A stretch of DNA of 64,000 nt from DRWZ01 sp964601505 (GCA_964601505.1 CAZRNR010000001.1:53584-117583); one strand, 5' to 3'; counted from the stretch's first letter, positions 26,699 to 36,003 are shown. A program made the numbers and translations. The notes: generated by a model not told the origin, from the sequence alone.

Positions 26699-27850
26699 AT
26701 GATCAAACGTTTTGCTATAGTTTTATCTGGAGGGGGAGCGCGGGGAGCTTATGAGGTTGGTGTTCTTAAATACATTTACACGGACTTCGTTCGAGAAACA
26801 GGCATATTACCTCATTTTGATATAATGTGCGGGACGAGTGTTGGAGCCATACATGTATCCTTCCTTGCTTCTTTTATCCAAAATATTCAAACCAACATAA
26901 AAATTCTTGAATCAATCTGGTGTAACATTGAAGGAGAAAAAGTTTTTAAAATAACATTGCGGAACATCTTTGAACTCTTTTTTGGTAAATCTTCTAATAG
27001 ATCTATTTTTAAAACAGATGATCTGAACATGATTATAACCAGAGGAATAAATTGGAATTCAATAAGAAGAAATATTATTGAAGGTAGAATAAAGGCAGTT
27101 TGTGTTTTTGCAACTCAGATATCAACAGGAAAAACCATAGCTTTTGTAGATTCTCTAGAAATATTGCAGGAATGGAAGAAAGATCCTTTTGTGGTTCCAG
27201 TTTATTCTGCTATTCGCCCTGAGTATGTCTTGGCTTCAGCTGCTATACCTTTATTATTCCCACCAATAGAGATAGATGGTAAATGGTATTGCGATGGTGG
27301 GATACGCCTTAACACTCCGCTGAGTCCAGCTATTCGTCTTGGTGCGGAAAAGATATTTACAGTTGTCATAAGGTATTATGATCCTTCTGATATGCCAGAA
27401 AGGGAGGATATTTTCCCAAATCCATTATACCTTATTGGAAAAATTATGAATGCCCTTTTCCTTGATAGGATTGCGTATGATTTATCTCGCCTTGAAGTTT
27501 TAAATGAGTTACTAAAGAGCGTATCTCCCTATGTATCCCTTGAGAATATAAATCAGAGAATGAGAGAGGTCAGAGGCTATGATATGAAGATTGTTGAACC
27601 ATTATTTGTAAGACCCAGTGAAAATATAACTGATTTAGCCATAGAGTGTGCTAAAAAATATACAAGTAGAATAAAGTCAAAGTATAAGTTATTTCTGAGG
27701 TCTATTCTTGAATTCTCTCAGGGAATTGACACAGATATAGTAAGCTACATCTTGTTTGAACCAAGATATATAGGCGAACTGATAAATCTTGGGTATAATG
27801 ATGCCAAAAGAGATGCGGATAAGATCTATAGTTTTTTCAAGAATAGTTGA
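26699..27850 (+). CDS. patatin-like phospholipase
   Basis: 383 residues. The oxyanion motif GGGARGAYEVGVL is at about 13-25, the nucleophile elbow GTSVG at about 52-56 and the catalytic Asp in CDGGIRLNTP at about 195-205; these form the Ser-Asp dyad of patatins. The start at 26699 has AGGAG at 26685-26689 nine nt upstream and gives MIKRFAIVLSGGG; an ATG at 26681 would add six residues. No signal peptide is seen, so it is a cytosolic lipid hydrolase or binding protein. It is followed at once by obg. Confidence 0.88.
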   Translation: MIKRFAIVLSGGGARGAYEVGVLKYIYTDFVRETGILPHFDIMCGTSVGAIHVSFLASFIQNIQTNIKILESIWCNIEGEKVFKITLRNIFELFFGKSSNRSIFKTDDLNMIITRGINWNSIRRNIIEGRIKAVCVFATQISTGKTIAFVDSLEILQEWKKDPFVVPVYSAIRPEYVLASAAIPLLFPPIEIDGKWYCDGGIRLNTPLSPAIRLGAEKIFTVVIRYYDPSDMPEREDIFPNPLYLIGKIMNALFLDRIAYDLSRLEVLNELLKSVSPYVSLENINQRMREVRGYDMKIVEPLFVRPSENITDLAIECAKKYTSRIKSKYKLFLRSILEFSQGIDTDIVSYILFEPRYIGELINLGYNDAKRDADKIYSFFKNS

Positions 27851-27852
27851 TT

Positions 27853-28857
27853 ATGTTTTTAGATTTTGTAAAGGTTTATGTCAGAGGGGGGCGAGGAGGA
27901 GATGGAGCTGTATCTTTTAGAAGAGAAAAATTCCAGCCAAAAGGTGGTCCAGATGGGGGCGATGGAGGAAAAGGAGGCGATGTTATATTTCGGGCTTCAC
28001 GCCAAAAGAATACACTTCTTGATTTCAAATATAAAAAACATATCGTTGCACAGGATGGAGAAAATGGAAAATCTAAAAACCAAAAGGGAAGGGATGGAGA
28101 AGATCTTATTGTCCTTGTTCCTGTGGGAACGGTCATAAAAGATGCGCAAACTTATGAAGTGTTGGCAGATCTTGATCAGGATGGGAAGAGTTTCATCGTA
28201 GCTAAGGGAGGGAAAGGTGGTAGAGGAAACGCTTCATTTAAATCTCCTACTCTTCAGATAGTTAAAACTGCTGAGAAGGGAAAGCCGGGAGAAGAGAGGT
28301 GGATAATTCTTGAACTAAAATTCATTGCTGATGTTGGAATAATAGGATTACCGAATGCTGGAAAATCTACATTATTAAAGAGTCTTACAAGGGCAAACCC
28401 TAAAATTGCACCATATCCGTTTACAACTATCTACCCGAATCTCGGAGTGATGGAATTAGATCAGCAGAGGAAACTTTATATCGTTGATATTCCTGGACTG
28501 ATAGAAGGGGCTCATAAAGGGAAGGGACTTGGGAATGAATTCCTCAGACATATAGAAAGAGCAAAGATGTATATACATCTTATAGATATAACTCAAGAAC
28601 CAAAAAAATCTTTTGAGATAATACTTGATGAGATCAACAGGTATAATCCAGAGCTATTGAAAAAGAGAAAGATGATAGTTGTTCTGAATAAATCAGATCT
28701 CGTTGAGAAATCAAGCGATATCAAAAAGTGGAAACGATATTTTGAAAAGTTAGGTTTTAGGTCGGCTGTTATATCTGCCTTAACAGGAGAAGGTTTAGAT
28801 GAATTAAAGGAAATAATCTGGAAAGAATTTAAAGACATCGGGGAAAATATATCCTGA
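27853..28857 (+). CDS. obg: GTPase Obg/CgtA
   Basis: 334 residues. The N-terminal glycine-rich Obg fold (about 1-155, with VYVRGGRGGDGAVSFRREK) precedes a G domain with GLPNAGKST (about 165-173), DIPGLIEGAHKGKGLG and NKSD. It ends soon after the G domain with no OCT domain. Obg acts in late 50S assembly and stress control. The TGA of the patatin gene ends 2 nt before this ATG, so the genes are coupled; an in-frame TTG at 27847 is less likely. Antisense open frames over the Gly-rich region are shadows. Confidence 0.96.
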   Translation: MFLDFVKVYVRGGRGGDGAVSFRREKFQPKGGPDGGDGGKGGDVIFRASRQKNTLLDFKYKKHIVAQDGENGKSKNQKGRDGEDLIVLVPVGTVIKDAQTYEVLADLDQDGKSFIVAKGGKGGRGNASFKSPTLQIVKTAEKGKPGEERWIILELKFIADVGIIGLPNAGKSTLLKSLTRANPKIAPYPFTTIYPNLGVMELDQQRKLYIVDIPGLIEGAHKGKGLGNEFLRHIERAKMYIHLIDITQEPKKSFEIILDEINRYNPELLKKRKMIVVLNKSDLVEKSSDIKKWKRYFEKLGFRSAVISALTGEGLDELKEIIWKEFKDIGENIS

Positions 28858-28995
28858 ACTTTTACAAGCTATAGCGCAACTATAAAGAAATTTAAGATTT
28901 TCTTTCAAAAAATTAGAGAATGCACTATAATTTGACTTTTCCCTTTTAATACCGGACATATTTGCTCTCTAATTGAAATTCTTAAGTGTTCTCGT

Positions 28996-29868
28996 TCATT
29001 CTCGCATAAATATTATATCTATTTGATTTTCCTGATTTCCTATCATTCTGATTTGTCTAATTATTTCATAAGTTCTATTTAGTGTTTCAATCGCAAAATC
29101 TGGTAAGATTTTTAATTTTTTTCTCATTTTCTCCTTTCTTCCTTCTATTATGATTTTTTTCTCCATATCTTTGAGGACTTTGAATCCGTTTTCTTTTAAT
29201 ATGGATTTGAGCTTTCTCCCGCTTAAAAAATTTATGTGTTTCAGTCCTTCTCTTGTTTTCCCTATTATTTTTAAGTATTTCTCCGCAATTTTGCCCTTGA
29301 AAAATGGTATCCAAAAGGTTCTATAATGTGGTTCAAAAAAACTTCTTGAATAGTCTGGTGATCTGACATAAAGTATTCCGCTTTTTTTTATAACTCTGGA
29401 TATTTCTTCTATTGTTTTCTCTAAATCTTCAACATGTTCCAGAACTTGATTTGCAATAACTATATCAAATGTTTCATCTTTAAAAGGCAAAGTTTTCCCA
29501 TCATATATTACATATCTTGATTTATATTTATTTAGATTTATTGTTTTGCAGGCAAATGAAAAATATTCACATCTTGTTCTTGATATATCAACACCGAATG
29601 TATTATATCCGTTCCTAATACAATATAAAAGAAAGTTTCCCCAACCGCATCCAAAATCAAGTATCCTTTTGTCTTTTATATATCCGATTTCTTCTTGTAG
29701 CCTATTTATGTTCCCAGTTAAATCTTCGTCCAAATTTGAGTGTATATAGACTAATTCGTGTATATGTTTTTCATCTTCTTCTCCCCATAGTTCTTTATAT
29801 TCTTTCTTCAGGATATTGAGAAGTTTTCTACTTAAAGATTCTCTTATTTCTTCATCTAGAGATTTCAT
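28996..29868 (-). CDS. SAM-dependent class I methyltransferase
   Basis: 290 residues. The SAM motif ILDFGCGWGNFLL is at about 69-81, followed by a VDISRTRCEYF strand II and motif FDIVIANQVLEHVED (about 134-148). The flanks are not diagnostic: the N-terminal 60 residues are acidic and the C-terminal 100 are strongly basic, and no dedicated substrate-binding family is recognised. The gap after the preceding 134-residue gene is 19 bp, so they are likely co-transcribed. Its substrate could be a lipid, sugar or small molecule. Confidence 0.85.
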   Translation of the reverse strand: MKSLDEEIRESLSRKLLNILKKEYKELWGEEDEKHIHELVYIHSNLDEDLTGNINRLQEEIGYIKDKRILDFGCGWGNFLLYCIRNGYNTFGVDISRTRCEYFSFACKTINLNKYKSRYVIYDGKTLPFKDETFDIVIANQVLEHVEDLEKTIEEISRVIKKSGILYVRSPDYSRSFFEPHYRTFWIPFFKGKIAEKYLKIIGKTREGLKHINFLSGRKLKSILKENGFKVLKDMEKKIIIEGRKEKMRKKLKILPDFAIETLNRTYEIIRQIRMIGNQENQIDIIFMRE

Positions 29869-29887
29869 TTTGATTTGAGCAAATGAA

Positions 29888-30292
29888 TCACTTCTTTTTT
29901 ATCTTTATTTCTCTTTTTATCATTTTTTTCTCTATTTTGCTTTCTTCTCTTTTATCTTTGAAAGCAACCTCTATGCGTAGCTCTACGGAGGTGTCAAGGA
30001 GAACTTTCTTCATAAGTCCTACTATATCTATTGAATTTAAAAAGTTTCTCAATTCTTCTCTTATTATTGCAGAGACTGTCTGGATGAGAATCTTTGGAAT
30101 ATTCACCCCTTTTTCCGCAAGTATATTTAGTATGGTTCCACCTATTGTAGGAAGCTTTGAAATTACTTTCTTGAATTCTTCTTGTATTTCTTGTTGTTTA
30201 TTTCCTTCATAATTTTTCAGTTCCTCTATCATTTTTTTCTCTTCAGAATCGTCTCTTCTTGTTCTTTTTGAAGGAATTTTTATCCTCATCAT
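29888..30292 (-). CDS. hypothetical basic protein
   Basis: 134 residues, not recognised. It begins MMRIKIPSKRTRRDD, then an acidic-basic helix (residues 15-48), a more hydrophobic core (about 50-95, with IGGTILNILAEKGVNIPKI and EELRNFLNSIDIVGLMKKV) and a very basic tail. No signal or membrane segment is seen. Two adjacent ATGs could start it. A TAATAT box at 30299-30304 lies 6 nt before the first ATG, suggesting a leaderless mRNA, and it is the first gene before the methyltransferase. Confidence 0.6.
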   Translation of the reverse strand: MMRIKIPSKRTRRDDSEEKKMIEELKNYEGNKQQEIQEEFKKVISKLPTIGGTILNILAEKGVNIPKILIQTVSAIIREELRNFLNSIDIVGLMKKVLLDTSVELRIEVAFKDKREESKIEKKMIKREIKIKKK

Positions 30293-30298
30293 ATTTAG

Positions 30299-30304
30299 AT
30301 ATTA
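30299..30304 (-). promoter_or_regulatory. candidate -10 for leaderless hypothetical gene
   Basis: TAATAT on the minus strand followed by CTAAAT and ATG (N6 spacing). No Shine-Dalgarno precedes the start codon. Confidence 0.35.
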
Positions 30305-30581
30305 GCTATTGTGTTTATATAACTTAAGAATTTCCAAGAAGTCTCAGGTGATATTATACTTTTGCTTTTATATGAATCAGGAACCTTAAGCAAAATTTAA
30401 AAAATTTTATGTTGCATGTATCAATGATGATAAAAAGCTTATTTAACTTAAGAATTAAAAAGAAAGGTGAATTATATTCTGCTTCATGCCAATTTATACA
30501 CGGAATAAATTTTTTTTAATTATTTAGATCTTGCGTCAAAATATCATATTCTTATAGCTTTTAATAAGACTTATAGTCTTT

Positions 30582-31601
30582 TTATCCTTCCAAGAAATCT
30601 TTTATGCCTAGAAATATTTCTTTAGCAAGTCTTTTGAGGAATGTATCAGATCTTAAACTATGAAAATCTTCAGGATTATCTATGAACCCAATTTCAATTA
30701 AAACGGCAGGGCAGAATGTTCCTGCGAGGACATAAAGAGGTGCTCCTTCGATAGTTCTTACTTTCTTTAGACTTTTGATCCTTTCCGATATCTTTTTAGC
30801 AAGCCTATAACTCTCATTTTCTCTGAATTCTGAATATATGTCAAAGAGTATTTTGGAGCCTTGATCAAAGCGAACTCCATTTTCTTTTTGTGCTATTCGT
30901 AATGCATAATTTGAAAACTTCTGTGAGAAATAAAATATCTCAAAACCAGAGGGAGAATTTCTCTTTTCAGATGAATTAACATGTATTGATACGAATATAT
31001 CACATTCCGTTGCATTCGCTATTGCACTTCTCTCATCAAGAGAGATGAATTTATCTTCCTTTCTTGTTAATATCGCACGAAATACAGAATTTCTGATAAT
31101 TTCTTCATAAATTTTTTTTACAAGCTTAAGATTTATATCTTTCTCTTTTATACCTTCCCACATTGTTCCTGGATCTCTTCCACCATGCCCAGCATCAATA
31201 ACTATTACTTTGTTCTTCTTCTTTTCTTCGTCTTCTCGATCAAGGATTATTTCATCGACATCTTTCTTGCCGAATCCTACATCTACTATGATTTTGTATG
31301 GCATAGGTATTATGAAATATCTGACATAAGAAAATTCCTTTCTGAAGTTTATCGTGAAGTTTTTGCCTTCCCATAATATGATGTAATCTTTAGCTCTTTT
31401 AGTTCCTTTTCCTAAATCCTTTTTAAAGTTGATTTTTATCTTGTTGCTATCTGCGGAGAAAGATATATCAGATTTTTCTGATAACTCAATTGCAAACCTC
31501 AAAAATTCTCCGAACTCAAAAGATATTATATCTCTTATCTTTGCATAAGATTTATTGGTCATAAAAATTATAAGTAGAAAAGTAGAAAATACTCTCATCA
31601 T
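30582..31601 (-). CDS. amiC: N-acetylmuramoyl-L-alanine amidase (AmiC/Amidase_3 type)
   Basis: 339 residues. A signal peptide (MMRVFSTFLLIIFMTNKSYA) gives export to the periplasm. An N-terminal beta-rich AMIN-like region (about 20-130) is followed by the zinc amidase domain: IDAGHGGRDPG (about 144-154), ILTRKED, SIHVNSS and LIEIGFIDNPED (about 298-309). The His and Glu zinc ligands are present. It cuts the bond between MurNAc and L-Ala of peptidoglycan, typically in cell separation. The first ATG overlaps the DUF4416 stop in a TAATG arrangement, so translation is coupled. Confidence 0.93.
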   Translation of the reverse strand: MMRVFSTFLLIIFMTNKSYAKIRDIISFEFGEFLRFAIELSEKSDISFSADSNKIKINFKKDLGKGTKRAKDYIILWEGKNFTINFRKEFSYVRYFIIPMPYKIIVDVGFGKKDVDEIILDREDEEKKKNKVIVIDAGHGGRDPGTMWEGIKEKDINLKLVKKIYEEIIRNSVFRAILTRKEDKFISLDERSAIANATECDIFVSIHVNSSEKRNSPSGFEIFYFSQKFSNYALRIAQKENGVRFDQGSKILFDIYSEFRENESYRLAKKISERIKSLKKVRTIEGAPLYVLAGTFCPAVLIEIGFIDNPEDFHSLRSDTFLKRLAKEIFLGIKDFLEG

Positions 31602-32143
31602 TATAGAATTTTACTTCTGATCTCTTTCATCTGCAGCTTATATATTTTTCTTATTGAAAGAAGTATAGGGAAATATTTGCCTTTTGCAAAATCTGGGAAT
31701 GTCCAGGGAAAACTTTGGAAGCTTCCCTTTTCATATCTTAACATTATATCTATCCAGACTCCATCTCTTATGTAGATCTTACATCCGCCCCCCTTATATG
31801 TAGCAAGAACTAATTTACTGAAGTCCATATACCCTGGGTCAATATTCACTTTCCTTTTACCATCAACGCTTAAAATATTTTCTAATTCGGTGGATTGCTT
31901 CTTTATATCCACTATTTCATCAGGTTTTATTAGTTTCTTGATGGAAATGAATATCCTTTTTATGTTTTCTCCCATTTCTTGTTTGTAGTAATCTGTTTCG
32001 TCAAAATCCAAAGGCATACTTTTGAAATCTATTTCCCCATTTTTTTCGGATATAAACTTTATAGCCTCAAACAATTTTTCTTCATCCGAAAATAGTATTG
32101 CAAAGAAAAGCTTTACGGGGCTTGGTTCAGAAGGAGATCCCAT
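31601..32143 (-). CDS. DUF4416 family protein
   Basis: 180 residues. The sequence matches the pattern of the DUF4416 family (PF14385): an N-terminal PVKLFFAILFSDEE, then IDFKSMPLDFDETDYYKQEMG, a central KKLIKPDEIVDIKKQST, VNIDPGYMDFSKLVLATYKG and a C-terminal FPWTFPDFAKGKYFPI. This family is conserved in several thermophilic and deltaproteobacterial lineages, and its function is unknown. It lies between the NAT-like gene, which overlaps by 31 nt, and the amidase gene, with which it shares a base. Confidence 0.85.
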   Translation of the reverse strand: MGSPSEPSPVKLFFAILFSDEEKLFEAIKFISEKNGEIDFKSMPLDFDETDYYKQEMGENIKRIFISIKKLIKPDEIVDIKKQSTELENILSVDGKRKVNIDPGYMDFSKLVLATYKGGGCKIYIRDGVWIDIMLRYEKGSFQSFPWTFPDFAKGKYFPILLSIRKIYKLQMKEIRSKIL

Positions 32144-32916
32144 ATGTTTGAGAATATATTTTTATTTATTCCCATCTTCCCAATCATTTCTAAAATATTT
32201 TCTTTTTCCATCCTAATGTTTTTAGATACTCCATTTTTTATGAAATGAACAAAATTATTTCTGATGTAAATTATTTTGTCTCCAATCAACTTTGATACTA
32301 CTATGTTGTTCATCATCTCAAAAAAATAAGTTTTTTCCCAAGCCGATATGAAATCAATATCGCTTATTTTTTCAATAGTTGCTCTGTATCTGAATTTCCT
32401 GTGTCCGTTTTCAAAAACTGTATTGACCTCAATATCCCTACCTTCAACAGAGAAAAGAAGTTTTCCTTGCGGTAGATTTACCAAAGTTGAACCTTCAGAT
32501 ATGTTAATTGGTGTAAAGATTAGAAAACCTATATCTAATATAAATGATTTTTGTCCAAGATTAGCAAGAATAATTGTATGAGATTTTGGTGCGTAGGTCC
32601 TGTCAGCGAGTAATATTTCAGATTCTATACAACAGAAATCAAGGACTCTCTTGAGTAAATAAACCAAAGGAAAGCAAGTTGCTCCGGTTCCCCAATTCTT
32701 GAAACCATATAGTATGTCTGCTGGTGATATCAATCTATTTTCATTTATATGCTTTGTTATATTCTCATAAGGTAAAATAGAGAATTTTGACAATATATTT
32801 TTGATACATTCCTCTTTGTAATCCTCATCAATTCTAGATTTTCTTATATCTTGGGTTATTCCAAGTTCATAAGATAGCTCTTCTATCGCTTTTTCTTCAT
32901 CTTTAAAAAGTTCCAT
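32113..32916 (-). CDS. arylamine N-acetyltransferase-like protein
   Basis: 267 residues from the ATG at 32916 (the frame is open upstream to 33018 but that part looks non-coding). The NAT-type pattern is present: LPYENI near residue 45, GTGATCFPLVYLL with the nucleophile Cys (about 84), SHTIILANLG with the His (about 121), and FILDIGF with the Asp (about 138), making the Cys-His-Asp triad. Classical NATs acetylate arylamines; divergent homologues do other acyl transfers or resemble transglutaminase-like folds. The second half is poorly conserved. It starts a three-gene unit with DUF4416 and amidase. Confidence 0.7.
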   Translation of the reverse strand: MELFKDEEKAIEELSYELGITQDIRKSRIDEDYKEECIKNILSKFSILPYENITKHINENRLISPADILYGFKNWGTGATCFPLVYLLKRVLDFCCIESEILLADRTYAPKSHTIILANLGQKSFILDIGFLIFTPINISEGSTLVNLPQGKLLFSVEGRDIEVNTVFENGHRKFRYRATIEKISDIDFISAWEKTYFFEMMNNIVVSKLIGDKIIYIRNNFVHFIKNGVSKNIRMEKENILEMIGKMGINKNIFSNIWDLLLNQAP

Positions 32917-32964
32917 CTGAACTAAAAAATTTAAGCAAAAATAATCATATTTTAGGAACTGTAA

Positions 32965-32970
32965 TATATT
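32965..32970 (+). promoter_or_regulatory. candidate -10 for leaderless epimerase mRNA
   Basis: TATATT at 32965-32970 followed by TTGGAT and the ATG at 32977 (N6 spacing), without a Shine-Dalgarno. It lies within the divergent region between the epimerase and the NAT-like gene. Confidence 0.35.
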
Positions 32971-32976
32971 TTGGAT

Positions 32977-33945
32977 ATGAAGATATTTGTAACTGGAATA
33001 TCTGGATACATAGGTCAAAGTTTTCTGAAGATATATAAGAGCGATTATAAAAGAGGATACGAGATAAGAGGTGTGGATATAAAAGAACTTCCTTCTGAGT
33101 TGAAGGATTCAGTTGATTTTAAGATTATGGACATTACCTCCCAAGATGTGCAAGAATTTATGAAAGGTTCTGATGTTGTGGTTCATATGGCTTTTGTCTT
33201 GAATCCACCGAAGAATAGGGAAGCTGCAAGGAAAGTAAATATAGATGGGACGAGAAACATACTTAAGTCTGCAAAGAGTGTAGGAGCAAAACAAGTTATA
33301 GTTCTCACTTCTGCATCAACTTATGGAGCTCATCCAGATAATCCACTCTTTATGAAAGAAGATCACCCGCTGCGAGGTGATTTAAATTTCGGTTTTTGGT
33401 ATTCTGAAGATAAGACAGTGCAAGATAGAATAACCCAGATATTTGCAAAGGAGAATCCAGATATAAAAGTGTGTATAGTCAGACCTGCGATAGTTTTTGG
33501 AGAAAATGTTAATAATTTTATATCTCAAGGGTTTTTTAATCCCCCAGTTGTAGGGATATTTCATAAGAATATTCCTTTTCAGTTTATATATGAGGCAGAT
33601 GTTGCAAGAGCTATATGGATTATGATAAAGCAATCAGCTTCTGGTATATTTAATCTTTCCGGTGATGGTGTTGTTACGATGAAGAGAGGTGCAGAAATCA
33701 TGGGTAAGCCCATAATGTATATACCTCCATTATTGCATAGACCTATGTATGAGATAATGATAAGAACAAAAATATTAGATCCTCTAACACCATTTGCAGC
33801 AATAGATTTTTTTAAATATCCCTGGACACTTGATACGACAAGAGCTTCTGAAGAACTCAAATTCTTCCCTCAGGAAAGTTCAGAAAGTGCCTTCAAAAAA
33901 GCATGGGAATCCTTCAAAAGGAAGAAGAAAGTGAAAAAGAAGTAA
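32977..33945 (+). CDS. NAD-dependent epimerase/dehydratase (extended SDR)
   Basis: 322 residues. The NAD-binding motif is GISGYIGQ (about 7-14). The SDR features VVHMAFVLNPPKN, TSASTYG and an SEDK near 130 stand in for the usual Ser-Tyr-Lys region, with the catalytic Tyr in WYSEDK and Lys within four residues. The C-terminus is basic (KRKKKVKKK). Members act on nucleotide sugars or related compounds; this one cannot be assigned. An in-frame TTG at 32971 is disfavoured because ATG 32977 has a -10-like box at ideal leaderless spacing. Confidence 0.85.
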   Translation: MKIFVTGISGYIGQSFLKIYKSDYKRGYEIRGVDIKELPSELKDSVDFKIMDITSQDVQEFMKGSDVVVHMAFVLNPPKNREAARKVNIDGTRNILKSAKSVGAKQVIVLTSASTYGAHPDNPLFMKEDHPLRGDLNFGFWYSEDKTVQDRITQIFAKENPDIKVCIVRPAIVFGENVNNFISQGFFNPPVVGIFHKNIPFQFIYEADVARAIWIMIKQSASGIFNLSGDGVVTMKRGAEIMGKPIMYIPPLLHRPMYEIMIRTKILDPLTPFAAIDFFKYPWTLDTTRASEELKFFPQESSESAFKKAWESFKRKKKVKKK

Positions 33946-34014
33946 AAGAATCTTATTATTATTGATTGTATCAATTTTTATATTACATTTTGTCTTGTAT
34001 TTTACTCTGCTATT

Positions 34015-34398
34015 ATGATAAATAAGGTATTTTTACTTGGGAATTTGGGGAAAGATCCAGAGATAAAATTCACAAAAGATGGGACTATGATGTCAATTTT
34101 TAGGTTAGCAACGACAGAGTATGTAAGAAGCAACGGGGGGGCAGATAAAATTACAGAGTGGCATACGGTGATATGTTTTGGCAAAATTGCTGAATTTTGT
34201 GCAAAACTTAAAAAAGGCGATAGAGTCTTTGTTGAAGGAAAAATTAGAAATTCTTCTTTTGAAAGTGAAAATAAAATCTATAAAGTATCAACAATAGTCG
34301 CAAAATCTGTAAAACTTATACCAAGAAGGTCATACGATGAAGAATTAATAAAAACATCATCTGAAGAAGAAATATCTCAGGAAGAAGAACTATTTTAA
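34015..34398 (+). CDS. ssb: single-stranded DNA-binding protein
   Basis: 127 residues. The OB-fold signature starts MINKVFLLGNLGKDPEIKF, followed by TEWHTVICFGKIAEFCAKLKKGDRVFVEGKI. The C-terminal acidic tail ends EEELF (short; E. coli ends DDDIPF), retaining the acidic and aromatic character used to bind partner proteins. It protects ssDNA during replication and repair. The gene is monocistronic and ends at 34398 against the convergent cysS, with an inverted repeat between them. No obvious SD is seen. Confidence 0.96.
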   Translation: MINKVFLLGNLGKDPEIKFTKDGTMMSIFRLATTEYVRSNGGADKITEWHTVICFGKIAEFCAKLKKGDRVFVEGKIRNSSFESENKIYKVSTIVAKSVKLIPRRSYDEELIKTSSEEEISQEEELF

Positions 34399-34578
34399 AT
34401 TGCTCTATTGCAACATAGTATTTATGTATTTTACTTTTTATATTCTATCCCACTATTGATTTGATGGATACAAAAAGGCAGAGAATATTTTCCCTCTGTT
34501 TCCTTTGTTGTAGGCATTATTTCCCTGATATATCACAAACTTCAAGGGGGCTTGATGAATGCAACAAAGCAATTTAAA
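34394..34578. repeat. imperfect inverted repeat between the ssb and cysS stop codons
   Basis: TTTAAATTGCTCTATTGCA at 34394-34412 is matched in reverse complement by TGCAACAAAGCAATTTAAA at 34560-34578 (17 of 19 positions). The arms begin at the stop codons of the two convergent genes and enclose about 147 bp of AT-rich DNA. It might be a small non-autonomous element or a bidirectional terminator; 11 bp of the match is perfect, which alone would be expected by chance in this window. A similar string lies at about 63878-63900. Confidence 0.4.
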
Positions 34579-36001
34579 TGGGTATTTTTTTTGAACCAAG
34601 TTCTGTATCCTGCAAATATATTCCTATATCCAAAATTTTCTTTCTTATTTCATCAGCTTCTTGGAATTTTTTTTGTCTCCTCATTTCGTTTCTTTTCTCT
34701 ATGAGACTGCATAATTCTTCGTAAGAATACCCGTGTTCCTTACATCTTCTTATAATCTCTTCCTCTATGAAGCTATGGTTGTTTAAAACATCCAATCTTC
34801 CAAATATTCCGAGTATTTTAGATACGCTCCCAATAAGTTTTAAAAACTTTATAACAGATTCTCTAGATTTTTCATTTATGACTTTATCATATTCAGAAAA
34901 GATTATTGATATAGCTTCTGGAGTATTTAGATCCTGGTCTAGCGCATTTTCTATTTTAGACAGTAGATTGGTGTCAAGTTGAGCTTTCTCAATATCTTGA
35001 GAAGATATTTTGAGCTTTTCTGCGAGAAATTCCAGGTTATAGTAAAAATTAACGAGAGTTTTTTCCTCCTTTTTTATATCATCAATTCCAGATATTTCTA
35101 TGTTGCTTCTGTAATGAGATTTTATGATGAATAGTTTAAGAACTTCAGGATGAAAAGATTTAAGCATTTCATGAACCGTTATTATGTTCCCGATTGATTT
35201 TGACATTTTTTCACCTTTTATGTAAAGGTGTCCTGTATGTATCCAGTATTTTACGAATTCTTTCCCAGTAGCTGATTCTGATTGCGCTATTTCGTTTTCA
35301 TGATGCGGAAATATTAGATCCTTCCCCCCACCGTGTATATCAAAGCTTTCTCCAAGATATTTCATACTCATTGCGGAACACTCAATATGCCAACCGGGTC
35401 TGCCTTCTCCCCATGGTGATTCCCAACTTGGTTCATAATCATATTTTTTGGATTTCCATAGAGCAAAATCAAGAGGATTTCTCTTCTTTTCAGAAACTTC
35501 AACCCTTGCCCCGGCTAACATATCTTTCATACTCATTTTTGATAACTTACCGTAATCATTGAAACTATTGACATCAAAATACACATCGCCATCGGATACA
35601 TATCCTTTCCCTTTCTCTAATATTCGCTTAATAAGTTCCAATATATCAGATATATGGTCTGTAACTTTCGGTTCATAGTCTGGTTTTATAAGCTCAAATG
35701 GTTTTAGATCTTCATAAAAATAATTTATGTATTTTTCTGATACTTCTTGTGGGGTTTTACCTTCTTGCATTGCTTTTTTAATTATCTTGTCATCAACATC
35801 TGTAAAATTTCTTACGAACCTCACTTTGTATCCTTTATACCTTAAGTACCTTGTGAGTATGTCAAAGGGAATAAAGCTTCTTATGTGTCCAATATGCATT
35901 CTGTCATATACAGTCAGTCCGCATACATATATCCCCACATCTTTACCTCTTAAGGGGATAAATTCTTCAATTTTCCCAGATAGTGTATTTTTGACTTTCA
36001 T
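34574..36001 (-). CDS. cysS: cysteinyl-tRNA synthetase
   Basis: 475 residues, class I synthetase. It has CGLTVYDRMHIGHIRSF with the HIGH motif (about 36-39), the zinc-site cysteine and LHGGGKDLIFPHHENEIAQ-like block (here DIHGGGKDLIFPHHENE), and GEKMSKSIGN as the KMSKS loop (about 266-275). The anticodon-binding domain is at about 345-470. It charges tRNA-Cys. It starts 2 nt after the rsfS stop, so they form an operon rsfS-cysS. Confidence 0.97.
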   Translation of the reverse strand: MKVKNTLSGKIEEFIPLRGKDVGIYVCGLTVYDRMHIGHIRSFIPFDILTRYLRYKGYKVRFVRNFTDVDDKIIKKAMQEGKTPQEVSEKYINYFYEDLKPFELIKPDYEPKVTDHISDILELIKRILEKGKGYVSDGDVYFDVNSFNDYGKLSKMSMKDMLAGARVEVSEKKRNPLDFALWKSKKYDYEPSWESPWGEGRPGWHIECSAMSMKYLGESFDIHGGGKDLIFPHHENEIAQSESATGKEFVKYWIHTGHLYIKGEKMSKSIGNIITVHEMLKSFHPEVLKLFIIKSHYRSNIEISGIDDIKKEEKTLVNFYYNLEFLAEKLKISSQDIEKAQLDTNLLSKIENALDQDLNTPEAISIIFSEYDKVINEKSRESVIKFLKLIGSVSKILGIFGRLDVLNNHSFIEEEIIRRCKEHGYSYEELCSLIEKRNEMRRQKKFQEADEIRKKILDIGIYLQDTELGSKKIPI

Positions 36002-36003
36002 TT

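Noticed and set aside
27876..28138. Open frames on both strands over the obg glycine-rich region
   Set aside because: They reflect GG-rich codon bias of the Obg fold; the obg frame is unmistakable.
32971..32976. TTG start for the epimerase gene
   Set aside because: The ATG two codons later has a -10-like box at the leaderless spacing and there is no SD for the TTG.
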